Shown piece by piece: positions 48,176 through 61,201 of a stretch of 64,000 bases of DNA. Numbering within the stretch: position 1 is the first letter of the stretch; each line of letters begins with the position of its first letter. A program made the translations under genes and the position numbers. The notes beneath the pieces are model-generated. The model saw only the letters and a list, made by a program, of their open reading frames with translations. It made no database searches and was not told the origin of the DNA. Source of the stretch: Dryas octopetala (lineage: Eukaryota > Streptophyta > Magnoliopsida > Rosales > Rosaceae); the NCBI GenBank assembly GCA_963921425.1, contig OY992835.1:19158001-19222000 (forward strand), read 5' to 3'.

Positions 48176-49328
48176 TATTGTTTTCAATATCATAAAACAA
48201 GATTTGGGATACTAATTGTTCACCAACAACAAATCAAGTTGCAAATTTGGAATTTTGCAGTGGGTTTTGGCAATGAGCGATGAAGCTTTTTCATTTCAGA
48301 TCTAGATTTTGCGATTGTGCTACAGCTATTTTGTTAAAGTCGATTTTTTTGTCAACATGGCAATGGCTCTGGCGATAGACCCGGCAACTTAAAGGGTATT
48401 TTGGTCCCAAAAGTGTCAAAAGACTATAAAAAGATTAGTTTTGAAGCTGAGAGTTAAAAAAGTAAATTTGGTATAAAAATGAGTTATATTACAAAATTTT
48501 CCTTTACTATATATGCAAATCATTATTATAGTATAAACATTGTTAGACCATTAAATTCAAAATTAATTGAAAATGAAAGGAGATCGTTTATCACATTATA
48601 TGTTGTAAATATAAAACGTTATAGTATTCCCAATGTAAGATATCATCTTTATTGTATATATAGAAAGTTAGGACCCGAGAAGTTTTCTTTTCAGACAATC
48701 TTACATAGTTACATGTACGTACGTTATCAAATTATTAATCCAAATGATAACTTCAGTGAAATTTTGATTAAAATGTGTTATTCAGATTGACGTGTTTTGA
48801 AGGGAAAAAATACGCTGCAAATGAGAAGCATGAAGACTCATGCAACGTGCTTTCAACTCTTGATGATGACTAGCTAGGCCAAGAAACTAAGGACAAACAA
48901 TGATATGATAGAATATAGATCTGCAAGTTGCTCCCATGCACAGCTTTCAAACGCGTAGAGAATTAAAAAAAAAAAATACTAGATTTTGTTGTCTCGCAGA
49001 ATATAATGCAATTAATACACGATGTTAAAATATGAAGGGACTGCGTCTAATGAAGACTTTGACTGTGGAAATTATTATTCGCATTTTCATTTCAATCATT
49101 TCATCCTATCGTTTTCCAATGTGAAACAAAAGTCCTCTATATCAACCTAATCTGTGCTTAATGAATAATTAAGTTTAATTGGATCGAGTACGCAGTACTA
49201 ATGTAGGAATTTTATAACTAATCATATAGTTAGTTATATACTTAATTATTACTTTTTGGGGTAAATAGCCTTATAGCCTAATTATTGTTGGGATTGGGAA
49301 CTAATATGCGTGAATGATTATAAGTGAA
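48176..49328. other. Intergenic, AT-rich
   Basis: No gene recognised. A 103-codon plus frame (48479-48790) has AT-driven composition and no motif. Confidence 0.4.
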
Positions 49329-49626
49329 GAGGGCTGCTATTTGCACACATTTTTTTTTCTTTTTACACATCCTTTTTGAAAAAAAAAAAAAAAAAACTCA
49401 AAAGAAAAGACCACTTTGGCCCTCCCCTCACCCACACACCCCATCCCCATCTTCCCCCGTACACACCCTTCTTTTTTTTCTTCTTCACCGTCGAAGCCCA
49501 CCCCTGAGCCCTCCCCTCCTCTCCGATTCCTCTCTCCTTGCCACCTCCCAATCCCTTCTCCCCTTCCTCCTCACATGCACCAGCCACCACCTGCAGACAG
49601 CCAAAATAGCCACCAACACCACCACC

Positions 49627-49698
<72 letters not shown>

Positions 49699-50383
49699 CA
49701 CCCAAGCAGACAGCCAAAGGTCCAAAATATTTATAAAAAAAAAAAATTACAGCGGGTTCGGCAGACCAATGCCGAACCCGGTGGTTTCGTTCGACAGGTA
49801 CCCGCCGAATAGAATAGGATTGTTCGGTGGGTACCTGCCGAACGAAACTAGTGGTTGCGGCACTGGTTCGCCGAACCACTTGCAATTTTTTTTTTTTAAG
49901 TTTTCTTCTCTTCGGCGATGGTGAGCTAGCTGGAGGAGCAGTTGTGGAGTGGGCAGGAGAGAGGAGGTGGGTCGGGTGGGGGTGGGGGTGGGGGAGGGAG
50001 GGAGGGAGGTGGTCGGGGTAGGGAAGAAGAAGAAGAGAGAGTGGGGGTGGGGAAAAAGAGAGAAATGGAAAGAGGAGAGAAGGGCAGGGAGGGGGTGGGG
50101 TGGTTGCCGGTGGTGGTAGGCTGCTCGACGTGGTCGGGGATGGGGTGTGTGCTAGAGAGAAGAGAGGTAGGGAGGGAGGTGGTCAGGTATGGGTGTGTGC
50201 CTCTGTGTGTGTGTGTTATTTTTTATTTTTTTTTCTGTTCTGGAAGAGTGTGCAAAAAGTAAAATGGATGAGGTGGTGTGTGGGTGAGGGGGAGGGCCAA
50301 AGTGGTCTTTTCCCTTGAGTTTTTTTTTTTTTTAAAGAAAGGGTGTGCAAAAAAAAAAAAAAGATGTGCAAATAGCAGTCCTC
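49329..50383. mobile_element. hAT-like non-autonomous element, 1055 bp
   Basis: Terminal inverted repeats start GAGGGCTGCTATTTGCACA and end TGTGCAAATAGCAGTCCTC; similarity extends ~110 bp inward through an A/T run and a CCACTTTGGCCCTCCCC segment. It is flanked by a perfect 8 bp duplication TAAGTGAA (49321-49328 and 50384-50391), the length typical of hAT elements. The interior has a (CT)n tract of ~64 bp (49631-49694), a hairpin (49784-49848), and a G-rich right half matching the C-rich left half. Frames inside are low-complexity. Confidence 0.85.
49784..49848. repeat. Perfect-looking hairpin at the centre of the hAT-like element
   Basis: Left arm GTTTCGTTCG..AGGTACCC.CCGAA, right arm its complement, loop near 49810-49828. 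Several extra TGCCGAAC/GTTCGGCA copies flank it (49755-49778). It is GC-rich compared with the surrounding DNA. Confidence 0.8.
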
Positions 50384-50391
50384 TAAGTGAA

Positions 50392-51581
50392 ATGTCGTTG
50401 TAGAAAGAATGAAATGTACTTGTCATGGCCAGATGCCAGCAAAGGGGTATTAACTCTTTGAGGACCCTCCAAAGGACATATTAATTTAGGGGGAGGATAA
50501 TTGAATTTGGGTTCAGAGGAATAAACTCTACGGTCTTTCTAACTGGACTGCTGATCAACTAAACCAATGGTCATAACAATTAAGAGAGATTTTTAGTTCT
50601 AATTAATTTTTACTTCTACATCACATTATTATTATATAGTGTGTTAGTATATGGGGTTATGTGTGTCTTTATAATTGTAATTAAAACAATAGAATTTCCG
50701 CTTAATTATCCAACAGTGTTGTCATCTACCGAACAAAATGTGAATGAAAATGACAAACTCGACCCCGTCGCACATTAATTAGTTCCATTCTTTTTCACAA
50801 GTCCAGCAATAAACTAAGGAAGTGGATCCTCTTTAGATATATCTAGGTGTGGCCACATGTGGCATGGTGCGTTTCTCGTGTGCATATGACATTTACTCCT
50901 CTCACAATTGTTGCAGGGGTTCTCAAATGCAATGCTATTTTGTACAGCCTTCAACTTATCACTTATGTATATGTATAGCTGGTTGGTAACTTGGTACAAT
51001 ATTATTTATTTCTTCTTTCTTTTTCTTCCATTTTGGACAAAACCACGTTTTTCACCCTGAAAGGAATTGAAAATGAAACAAGAATCTATGTGACAACTTT
51101 TTTTATAGGAAAAAAAAGCTCTTAAATGCATGCCTTGTAAAGATATGGGACAAACTCCACCGTTAAACATGTGCCACCTGATCGCCAGATCTGATATTGT
51201 TTCAATGTTGGGGTGTTTGCTTCTGCAATCAATATTATTCTTAAAAAAATATATTTTCTCTACTTTGTAGTAATTAATCAAACTTAAGAGCTAATTACCT
51301 CAAATGATATGCTTAGTAGAGTTATGATCTGATTATGATCACTCCAAGGGATGACATTTACTCAAACTTAGTTTGCTTCATATAAGAATTCTCACATACA
51401 AAATGTTGTGATCATAAAAGTAGCTTGCCGCTCAAAAGGTCTTTGTGATGATTGTTTGAACCATCGCACATGAATTCTGCAGGTAGAACTTCTTGGTATT
51501 TAACTGTTTATATTTAAACTAAAGACCAAGAAACATATCTTACTAAAAACAAAAAAAATTCTATGAAAAATATGAACAATT
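50392..51581. other. Intergenic
   Basis: No gene or repeat recognised. AT-rich DNA. Confidence 0.4.
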
Positions 51582-51960
51582 TGTTGAGAGTAATATGGAG
51601 CAATGTCCCACATTGGAAAACTAGAGCTTAACATATGTGCTTATAAATCTTAGGCCTCTCCACCCATTGCCAATTGGTTTTGGGTTGGATGCTCTAATTC
51701 TATCATGTTATTAGAGCATTAGTTTTGGGTTGGATGCTCTAATTCTATTATGGTATCAAAGTTTGGTTATTTGCGTGTAAGACCCATTGGCCACACGTGC
51801 TCCCACGTCACCCAATACAATTTGTTCACGTGTAAAAATCTCGCCACACGTGCGGTAGCGTGTTGAGAGTAATGTGGAGCAATATCTCGCATCAGAAAAC
51901 TAGAGCTTAGTATATGTGCTTATAAGTCTTGGGTTGGGCCTCTCCACTCATTATCAATTA
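51582..51960 (+). mobile_element. TRIM-like mini-retroelement
   Basis: Two direct repeats start TGTTGAGAGTAAT at 51582 and 51861 and stay alike for ~95 bp, through AAACTAGAGCTTA, TATGTGCTTATAA and CCTCTCCAC. Between them, at about 51752, is TATGGTATCAAAG, similar to the tRNA-Met primer-binding site that follows a 5' LTR. Total ~380 bp and no coding potential, which fits a terminal-repeat retrotransposon in miniature. A TTTTGGGTTGGATGCTCTAA unit is duplicated at about 51679 and 51723 inside the first repeat. The second repeat appears truncated. Confidence 0.65.
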
Positions 51961-52374
51961 ATTCACAATGGACTAAATTGAGGATTTGCTTCTAATTACA
52001 GTACAGGTTCCAACTTCCAACATACCATTTAGAATTTTTACAGTATAGACAGTCACAGTCACAAGATGAGGTCAAAAAAAAAAAAATCCCCCATATAGAA
52101 TTTACCACAAAGATCAGAAAGAATGTATTTTTAGCAAATGGTCCACACTTTCCACACGCATACTGCATACATGTATTTTTATGAAAAGGACAAGTGTGAA
52201 ACACTGATTTTTTCATTGCTAGTTAACATAATGCACTTTTCAATCCTAGTCCCACACTCTCTTACCTTGTTCAATCCCCATTTCCAATCTCCAACTCTCT
52301 CTCTCTCTCTCTGGACTTCAAAAGCTGAGTGGGGACTGAGACTCAGAGTTTGAGGCTTTGAGCTTTCACTCTAA

Positions 52375-55300
52375 ATGGGAACTACTCATTTTTCATTTCC
52401 AAGGTTGCTTCATGCATATCTCATCTATTCCACAACATTTTCCTTCTTTGCAACCTTTGGACAGTCAGCCACAGCTAAGCTTCACGCTCAGGAAGGTACC
52501 TATTAAAATTTGGCTTATTATGATTTTTGCCCCCTGAACTATGATCCCATTCCTAATGTGCCCCCTGACTTTTTAATTTTATCAATTTACCCCCTAACAG
52601 TTACAACGTTAGTCTAATGTGCCCCTTCTTCCAATTTCCGTCATGGGTTCCGTCTATTTTGCTGATGTGGCAGGGTAAATTGGTCATTTCGACCTCCCTG
52701 GACCATTCAGCATCCCAGCCTTTTCCACCTAGACAGCCCCCAAATGCCACATACCCACATGTGGGACCCACCCGCTGCCAGCTCAGCTCAGCTGGCCCTC
52801 TTTATCTCCTCAATCCCCATCTCTTTATCTCAGCTCGAGCTTACCTCTCTCCCTCATCAATTTTCTCTTCTCTTCAAAATGAGTCGAAGCAGCAGCCATC
52901 GAAGCTACCAGAGCAGGACGCACAACGAAGATGCTGATGGTGAATCATCACTGCGCTGCCACTGTGGATTGGTTGCACGAATATCCACCTCCTGGACAGA
53001 TTTGAATCCAGGGAGGAGGTTTCATGGGTGTCCAAAGTGGAGTGGGGTGAGATTTATGGGTTGATTCTGGTTCATGGTTTATGTTTAATAATTTAGTTAG
53101 AGATAATAATGGTTGGGTTTGCAGAAAAACAACACGGGTTGTGGTTTTTTCGTGTGGCTGGATCCAAAGATGTGCGATCGTTCAAGGGATGTGATCAATG
53201 GGCTGCGGAGAAGGCTTAATGGTATTGAGGGTCCTAGAGTAATGGTTGAAAGAGAGAATGCTAGAGAAAAGCGCTTGTGGGTTGCCCTGGTTGTGTCCTG
53301 GGCAATTTTCTTGGCTATTATGCTATTAAGGGCATAAGTATGGAAAATATCCAACTGGGTTTGTAATGAAATTGACAATGTATGGTTGTCTCCTGGGGAA
53401 TTTTGTTGGTTATTATGCTATTAAGGGTGTAAGAATTATTTATATCAATGCAGTAATTTACATTCCGTAATGCAACAGTTGACATCTGATATGGCAATTA
53501 CTAAGCAGTCAAATGGCAATTGGAAATCAAATGCCAATTGGAAATCAAACTGCATGCCAGGGAGGTCGAAATGACCAATATACCCTGCCACATCAGCAAA
53601 ATAGACGGAAGTTGAGACGGAAATTGGACGAAGGGGTACATTAGACTAACGTTGTAACTGTTAGAGGGTAAATTGATAAAATTAATAAGTCAGGGGGCAC
53701 ATTAGGAATGGGATCATAGTTCAGGGGGCAAAAATCATAATAAGCCTTAAAATTTTACAGTTTTCTTCACACATCCATGTGGCTTCTAAGAAAAGAAAAG
53801 AAGAGGAAAAGCTTTTATTTAATACACCCATGCATTTGGTCATTCTTGATTGAGCCCATTTCATCTAAGCTGATTTGTTCTGTCAGTCAAGTTGACTTGT
53901 GTCCCAAAAATTGGCATTCAACTCAGCTTAGCTGAATTGGGTTCTCATGGCATTCAAGATTCTTCATTACATTGAGTCCTTGGTTGGTCTTTGAGCAGGA
54001 CTTGATAGAGGTTGAAAGGTTGTTTGTTATACTATTTTCTCATACACTCTTAGAAAAACAAACAGGTGATTTTATTAATAGATATGTATATATTTTTTAT
54101 TGGGTACTTTTTTTATGGAACAGTGAAGGCATTGAAAGAGATAGGGAAGAAGCTGGGGAAGAAAGACTGGGATTTTGGGAAAGATCCATGCAGTGGAGAA
54201 GGGAATTGGACGGTACCGATAGATGAGAGTAGAAAAGGAGGCTTTAAGAACTTTGTAATATGTGATTGCAGCTTCAACCACAATTCCTCTTGCCACGTAG
54301 TAAGCATGTATACCACTCTTTCTCCCTCTCAATTTTCCTCGATTACAAATGTTAATAGAGTGATGCAAGTTTTAGTACATTATAGTCTACCAATTGCTGT
54401 TCTTTTTAGGTTGGATAATAACCCAAAGCATGTGGACCCAAGCATTATTGTACCACAGACCACAGTTAACCAGTAATGACAAAATCAATTCTAGCCCCCA
54501 AAATGACAAATTAATTATTTGGGTTGGGTTATTCTGCTTTGTGTGTATGTGTTAACAAGTTTTATACGTAAGTTTCAATGCACTGTCATGTACTGCAGTT
54601 AGCATAATGTTCTGTATGGTTATTGATGGAAAACTACATGTGTCTATCAACAACTCTGCTCCTATTTTTGAGCATTTCATTTGTCCTTGCCACTTTATTC
54701 AGGCATGTAATCGAGGTTAGTTTTTTTTTTTTTTACTTTACAAACAGTTTATTATCTGAAGTCAATGAGTTAAATTGTAGCTAATGTTCTAATTGGGAGG
54801 CATGCTGCTATTAGTGTGAGTTGGCCAAATTCTTGTTTAATTTAACATTCGTGGGTTTTAATGTTGTGTGAATTTTTTTGAGAAGTCAATGCTCATGTCA
54901 ATAACTGCAATACCATTAAACGAGGAGCTCAGCCTAAAGATTCTGCTGTTGTGCATTTTATGTACTTTAATTTTGAGTTATTTCTTGAGGCCCGTTCTGA
55001 GAGCTCTTCTAATTTGCTCTGGTGGTATTCTGCAGAGCTTTAAAGGCCCAAAATCTATCAGCTACTGTGCCACCAGAGTTTTCTAAGCTGCACTACCTCA
55101 AAGAATTGTAAGCAAAACCAGTTCCTCTATTGTAAATTGATCCCTAATCCAGCATTCCTATTCTAAACTATATGTTCTGCCTTTACTAAGCCATGTTTGT
55201 ATATCTTGCAATCCTATTTCTTTTATAGAGACTTGAGTCGAAACTACCTCAATGGTTCTATACCTCCCCAGTGGGCTACCATGCGCTTGGTCACACTGTA

Positions 55301-58300
55301 AGCACCCCATTCTTCATCCATTACTAATTATTTAATCGAAGTGTAACTGTATGCCTTACCTTTCTATTGGATGTGCAGCTCTTTTATGGGAAACAGATTG
55401 TCAGGTCCATTTCCAAAAGTTCTCACCAATATCACCACCCTCAGAAACTTGTATGTTTAATTCTCTCTTTAATTCTTATATTGATGACCTTAAATAGAGC
55501 TGATAACAAGATGCTGGTTCAGGTTGGGTTCTCACTATAGTACGGATGCAGACCTGTTTCTATTTTTATTAGTTAGAACTGAGTCTCTCTATACTCATTT
55601 GTTGAAGCTCAACATGAAATCCATACTTCAATGTATTTATACCAAGAGAGGAAAATTTATATTTTAATACAAACAAATTGTATCTGGCTTATGTGGCTAG
55701 TGAATCCAGAGCAAATCAGTCCCCTATTTTAATTGAACTCAGGATCAGTCTGATTTATCCATGGAGCTGGTTAATCTACTGTTTTTTTTCAAGTTGTCTT
55801 AAACACCATTTTAGATGCTTTGATTAAATTTACTATATGAATACATATTACTTACAGGAGCATTGAAGGAAATCTTTTTTCAGGACCCATTCCACCAGAA
55901 ATTGGAAAGTTGATCAAGTTAGAAAAGCTGTAATTTCTCATCACTTTCTTCATATGCAATATTATCCAAGATTTTTTGTTCATGCTCAATTATTTCATTG
56001 ACATTATCATTTTTTTTTCTTCAGCGTCTTATCTTCAAATGCCTTCACTGGAGAATTGTCATTGGCACTAGCGAAGTTGACCAACCTGTCTGATATGTAT
56101 GCAAGCATATCTTTCTTATTAATATGGATTTCAACCTAATTAAATAATCAATAACTTAGTAATTGCAAAGTATCCGATCAACCTATTGACCTAGTGTAAC
56201 ATAAGTCGGAATGGACTAGTCTATCCTACTACAACATGTACAACATGCAGGCAGCTACTTTTAGCTCTGGTTACCAGTTCATTGGGGTGCCAGAGCTACA
56301 TATATGATATAACAGATTTTATATTTATATTGATAGTTGAATTGTAATATCTTTGAAATATTTGATGTTTACTGGTTTGCCTGCTAAGTTTTGTTTCTTT
56401 GATACATTTTAGGAGGATAAGTGACAATAATTTCTCTGGAAAGATACCTGATTTCATTGGAGATTGGACACAGATTTCAAAACTGTAAGCTTCCCCCTTA
56501 TAACTACTACTGCAATCATAGTATATGCTTTTACTGATTTTGAAAATTTCCACTCTTATGTTACAGGCTTATAGAGGGTTGCTCTCTTGAGGGGCCTATA
56601 CCTTCTAGCATATCCGCCTTAACAAGCTTAACTGATCTGTATGCATTTCTATTGTTTTATCTTCTTTTTTTGTCAAACAAGATTGTGAAGTTATAGTTTT
56701 AACTTTTTAGTGACTTTTAGGAGGATAACTGACCTAAAAGGTAGAGGGTCTCCTTTCCCGCCATTGAGTAATATGGAATCCTTGAAGACACTGTGAGTTG
56801 GAATCCGAACCAGTTTTGAATTTTCCTTTTAATACTTGCAAATTAATCTGGTAGTTACTCAATTTTTTCAAATACAGGATACTAAGGAAGTGCTTGATAT
56901 ATGGAGAGATCCCAGAATATATTGGGGATAAGAAAAAATTGAAAAACCTGTAAGTATTTCAACAAATGGCTTAGTTGAGTTTCTGACTCTCCATTACATT
57001 ATTGATTTTTTTATAAAAAAATATGGTTACAACCCAAACATATAAAGGAAGCCACTTTACATCTTATAGACATCTTATAGCTTGAATAATTTTTTATTTC
57101 ATTCAATATTTTTCTTTTCTCTTCTTGGAGAAACTATTTGAAATTTAATATGTATATATATATATATTATATGTATTTATCAATGCAGTGACCTCAGCTA
57201 CAATGAGTTGACTGGTGAAATACCTGCATCTTTTGTCCAACTGGCAAAAGTTGATATCATGTAAGCAGATGTCCTATATAAATTTTTCATCTTCTCACAA
57301 CCTTATTCTCATCAATGTTAAGCAGACTATTGTTTTACTTAGGTATCTGACAGGGAACAAGCTTACTGGAACTATACCTGGATGGGTCCCAGGAAGAAAC
57401 AAGATTGTGTATGTAATACAAAACGGCAGCAACTATTTTGTTTTGCTTAGGGCATTACTTTTTTATTTGATTAGTTGAAAATTTGTATACAGGGATATTT
57501 CTTACAACAACTTCACTTGGGAAAGCTCAAGTCCTAATGAATGTCCTAGAGGGAATGTGTGAGTATAATATATGCTGTATATTTCTCTTAAATTCTTAAC
57601 CAACCACTTTCTAGGATGATAAAAACAATGTTTTGGTGCTTTGTTCCAGAAACTTAGTGGAGAGCTACTCCTCCTCTGCTGATAAAATGTAAGATTCCTT
57701 TCTGTATGATATAAATCTAAACTATTAAGAGAAATATGTTGCTTCCTCTGGTTAATGATTAACACTCCAGCCTTTATCATGTTTATCTTCAAGATATAAG
57801 CTCACATTTCTTTCCTGTTGCAGAAGTAGAATCCAACCATGCCTGAAAAGAAATTTTCCATGTCCTGGTTCGATAAATCAACGTAAGATATCTATTGGTC
57901 TCAAACTGTACCTACAATCACGTAATCTATATGTAAATCAATACGAATTGATCCCTTCAACCCATTCTGTGCATTTTGTCTAAACCTGTTACGACTTGTC
58001 CTAATGAAAAACAGGTCATTATTCCTTGCATATTAATTGTGGTGGTAAGGAAATGCATATTGGTGGCAAAAAATATGATGCTGACAGAGAACAAAGAGGT
58101 GCTTCAATGTATTACTCAGGTCAGAATTGGGCCTTCAGCAGCACAGGGAACTTCATGGACAATGATCTTGATGCAGATGTCTACATTGAAACCAATACAT
58201 CTGCACTCTCCAATAATGCCTCTGTGCTCGATTTAGAACTGTACACAACAGCACATGTATCTCCCATCTCTCTCACATACTATGGACTCTGTCTCATAAA

Positions 58301-61201
58301 TGGAAACTACACTATCAAACTCCACTTTGCTGAGATTATATTTACTAATGACAGATCATTTAACAGCCTTGGAAAGCGTATATTTGATGTCTACATCCAG
58401 GTAACTAAATCGCACCATATAAACAATGAAAAGTCAATCCTATACCAATAAGTATTTACTTCTCTATTACTTTTTGTATAAAGGATAAGCTGGTCCTGAA
58501 AGATTTCAATATAGAAAATGAAGCTGGTGGTGCTGGTAAGCCCATTGTGAAGACATTCACTTCAATTGTTTCAAGTCATACATTAAAGATCCATTTATAC
58601 TGGGCTGGAAAAGGGACGACAGGCATCCCAGACAGAGGATTTTATGGTCCTCTCATATCGGCTATATCAGTAGATCCTAGTAAGTCTTACCATATAGTTT
58701 AAAGTCTTAAGCAGTATCTTGTGTATTTTAAGTTATTTTGGTCAACTAGTGTGTTTTTTTCTATTGAAAGCAAAAACATGTTAAACTTTTAATGGAATAC
58801 ATGAGTTCAGGTAAACTCAAGCCATCATGTTTATTGTTTTTCTCTCATATTTGATTGGAAATAATGTATATTGTTACAGACTTTCAACCTCCTTCAGTTG
58901 ATGGCAAAAATAATTATGTCATAATAGTAGTTGGGACTGTGGCTGCAGCACTACTTCTTCTGCTGCTTCTGGTCTTAGGTATCATGAGTAGGAAAGGCTA
59001 TTTAGGAGGAAGGATCTCTGTAGATAAAGGTATGAAACATGCTTGAAACAAGAAACAGTTCAGTTTTTTTCTTTTTCCCCTACTCAAGAAAGAATATTGC
59101 TGAATAGTTTTACCATTTAGAACAAGAAATGACTTTTAATTATTTTTTTTCTTAATTGGCATTCAAGCAGAGCTCAGAGATATGGATCTGCAAACAGGAT
59201 TATTTACTTTAAGACAGATAAAGGCTGCGACGAAAAACTTTGATGCAGCAAACAAACTTGGTGAGGGTGGCTTTGGTGCAGTCTACAAGGTGACTTTTGT
59301 TTTTTTATGTTCATCTTTTCTTTCTGGTCTATTCTAAATGTTCTTTGTTAATATAGATTGCCTCAGACAAAAAAGAAATATTTTATAACAAAAGTCTTAA
59401 TCCATGTATAAAAAAAAATGAGAGCATGCATCCTACAAGGAATTGGAGAAATAACCACATCTTCCTATCCAATTGCATTTCAGAAACGAATTTAGAAAAA
59501 GTCAATTTGGAGTACATGTGTACATTTAACAATCATAAATTATTGATCTTCTTTATTTTGTTTCAAGTCTAATACTAGGAATCTGCTTTCTTAATAGGGT
59601 CTTTTACCAGATGGCACAGTAATTGCAGTGAAGCAGCTCTCCGCGAAGTCAAAGCAAGGAAATCGTGAATTTGTGAATGAAATAGGCATGATTTCTGCCC
59701 TGCAACATCCAAGCCTTGTGAAGCTGTATGGATGTTGCTGTGAAGGGAACCAGATGCTGTTAATTTACGAGTACATGGAAAATAACTGTGTATCACGTGC
59801 TCTTTTTGGTGAGAATAGTACTTTAAACTGTTCATGATTGGCATACCTTTTATACAAAAGGCAGTTTTGATTGCCAGTGTGAAGTAGATTGACTTTCTTT
59901 CTGATTATATATAGGGAGTGACTCCACTTGCAGATTGAAGCTGGACTGGCCTACCAGGAAGAACATTTGCCTAGGTATTGCTAGAGGTTTGGCCTATCTT
60001 CATGAAGAGTCAAGATTAAAAATAGTGCATCGTGATATCAAGACAAGCAATGTATTGCTTGATAAGAACTTCAACGCTAAAATCTCTGATTTTGGCCTAG
60101 CAAAGCTTAATGAAGATGACAACACTCACATCAGCACGCGGATTGCTGGAACTATGTAAGTTTTTGCAGAAGAACAAGATACACAACTTATGAATTGAAC
60201 AAATCTAAATGAGAGCTGAGATGAAGTAAAATATAACCTCTGGCACAGTCCTCACTTTTTTTTCATCAGATTAAATAATAAATGGGTAACCTAATGATTG
60301 AAAATATACTTTTTTTTGTTTGGCCCTTCTACTCTGCAGTGGTTATATGGCTCCTGAGTACGCAATGCGTGGCTACTTAACTCCCAAAGCAGATGTTTAT
60401 AGCTTTGGAGTAGTTGCACTGGAAATTGTTAGCGGAAAGAGCAACACAAACTACAGGCCAAAGGAGGAATTTGTCTACCTTCTTGACTGGGTAATGAAAC
60501 CACTTTAAAATTTGTTTTCTTTTCTTCCCTTAGAGATGTGCAAGTGCCTCCATGCATTTCCATACCTAGCTTCTACCTTGCAAAATGTAAATATTGTCAT
60601 CTGTGGTTATGCAAAGAATGTCCAAATGAATTTACTTGGTGAAGCATTCACTGCTTGATCCAATTCAGCTTAAGGAAATTATAGAATATGACAATCTATC
60701 CCATGTTTCTCCAATCAATTCAGCTTTTCTTCTCATACTATATTTCTTGTTAGCTTTTCAACTTTGATTGTTTTCACCATGTGTATGTTAATTCTGTCTC
60801 AATTCTGGGCTCCTTTTCAGGCCTATGTTCTGCAAGAGAGAGGGAGTCTACTGGAGTTGGTTGATCCTGCCTTGGGTTCAGAATACTCATCAGAGGAGAC
60901 AATGGTGATGCTAAATGTTGCTCTCTTGTGCACCAATGCATCTCCCACTCTTAGGCCCACAATGTCCCAAGTAGTCAGCATGCTTGAAGGCCGAACAGCC
61001 GTTCAAGACCTGCTTTCTGATCCTGGATTTTCGACCATTAATTCCAAATTCAAGGCCATTAGAAATCACTTCTGGCAAAATCCAAGTCGAACCCAAAGCA
61101 TGTCGATCCACGGTCCATGTACTGATACCTCTAGTCCATATATTGAAACAGAAGAGAGTGGCCATCTGTTAAGAGTTAGTTCAGTTAAATCCGAGGTGTA
61201 A
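52375..61201 (+). CDS. LRR receptor-like kinase with malectin domain (LRR-VIII-2, At1g07650/At1g53430 type)
   Basis: 24 exons sum to 3087 nt (1028 aa): 52375-52495, 54124-54307, 55036-55107, 55229-55297, 55379-55450, 55858-55929, 56025-56096, 56413-56484, 56567-56638, 56721-56792, 56878-56949, 57189-57260, 57343-57408, 57493-57558, 57651-57689, 57824-57882, 58015-58400, 58484-58679, 58880-59029, 59171-59289, 59598-59808, 59915-60155, 60340-60490, 60821-61201. Order: signal peptide; N-cap ([15 protein letters not shown]); LRRs coded by a run of mostly 72-nt phase-2 exons; malectin domain (~420-608); membrane helix (625-648); kinase with [10 protein letters not shown] (692-701), K713, HRDIK (810-814), DFG (830-832) and MAPEYAM. 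The kinase core is complete, so it should be active. The family acts at the plasma membrane in immunity and development. Intron 1 contains a transposon carrying its own gene. Confidence 0.95.
52512..53746 (+). mobile_element. Pack-MULE-type element in RLK intron 1
   Basis: 1235 bp element. Left end GGCTTATTATGATTTTTGCC; right end is its exact inverse, GGCAAAAATCATAATAAGCC. Inverted arms are ~190 bp (52512-52700 and ~53557-53746) with few differences. Perfect 9 bp target duplication TTAAAATTT at 52503-52511 and 53747-53755. The interior carries the complete GRF zinc-finger gene at 52879-53337 with its intron. No transposase is present, so it is non-autonomous. It lies wholly within intron 1 (52496-54123), leaving the receptor's splice sites untouched. 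Its GGCTTATT end is shared with 30719-31212. Confidence 0.93.
52879..53337 (+). CDS. GRF-type zinc-finger protein with C-terminal membrane helix, carried by a transposon
   Basis: Two exons, 52879-53046 and 53125-53337 (381 nt, 126 aa), joined at clean GT/AG borders in phase 0. A Ser-rich N-terminus leads into a GRF zinc finger: [20 protein letters not shown], then RFHGCPKW and, across the intron, [10 protein letters not shown]. The three GRF-defining parts (CxCG, RxFxxC, GCGFFxW) and all four zinc-binding cysteines are present. After a charged, possibly coiled-coil stretch ([20 protein letters not shown]), the protein ends in one hydrophobic helix ([17 protein letters not shown]). This matches the multi-copy plant proteins resembling Arabidopsis At4g04775. 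GRF fingers in NEIL3, APE2 and TOP3A bind single-stranded DNA; the function of the plant membrane-tailed forms is unknown. Unusual: the gene lies in a transposon inside another gene's intron, on the same strand. Confidence 0.88.

Noticed and set aside
49324-50426. Several frames of 64-162 codons rich in Ser/Leu, Arg/Glu or Gly
   Set aside because: Low-complexity translations of CT/GA and G-rich tracts in the hAT-like element.
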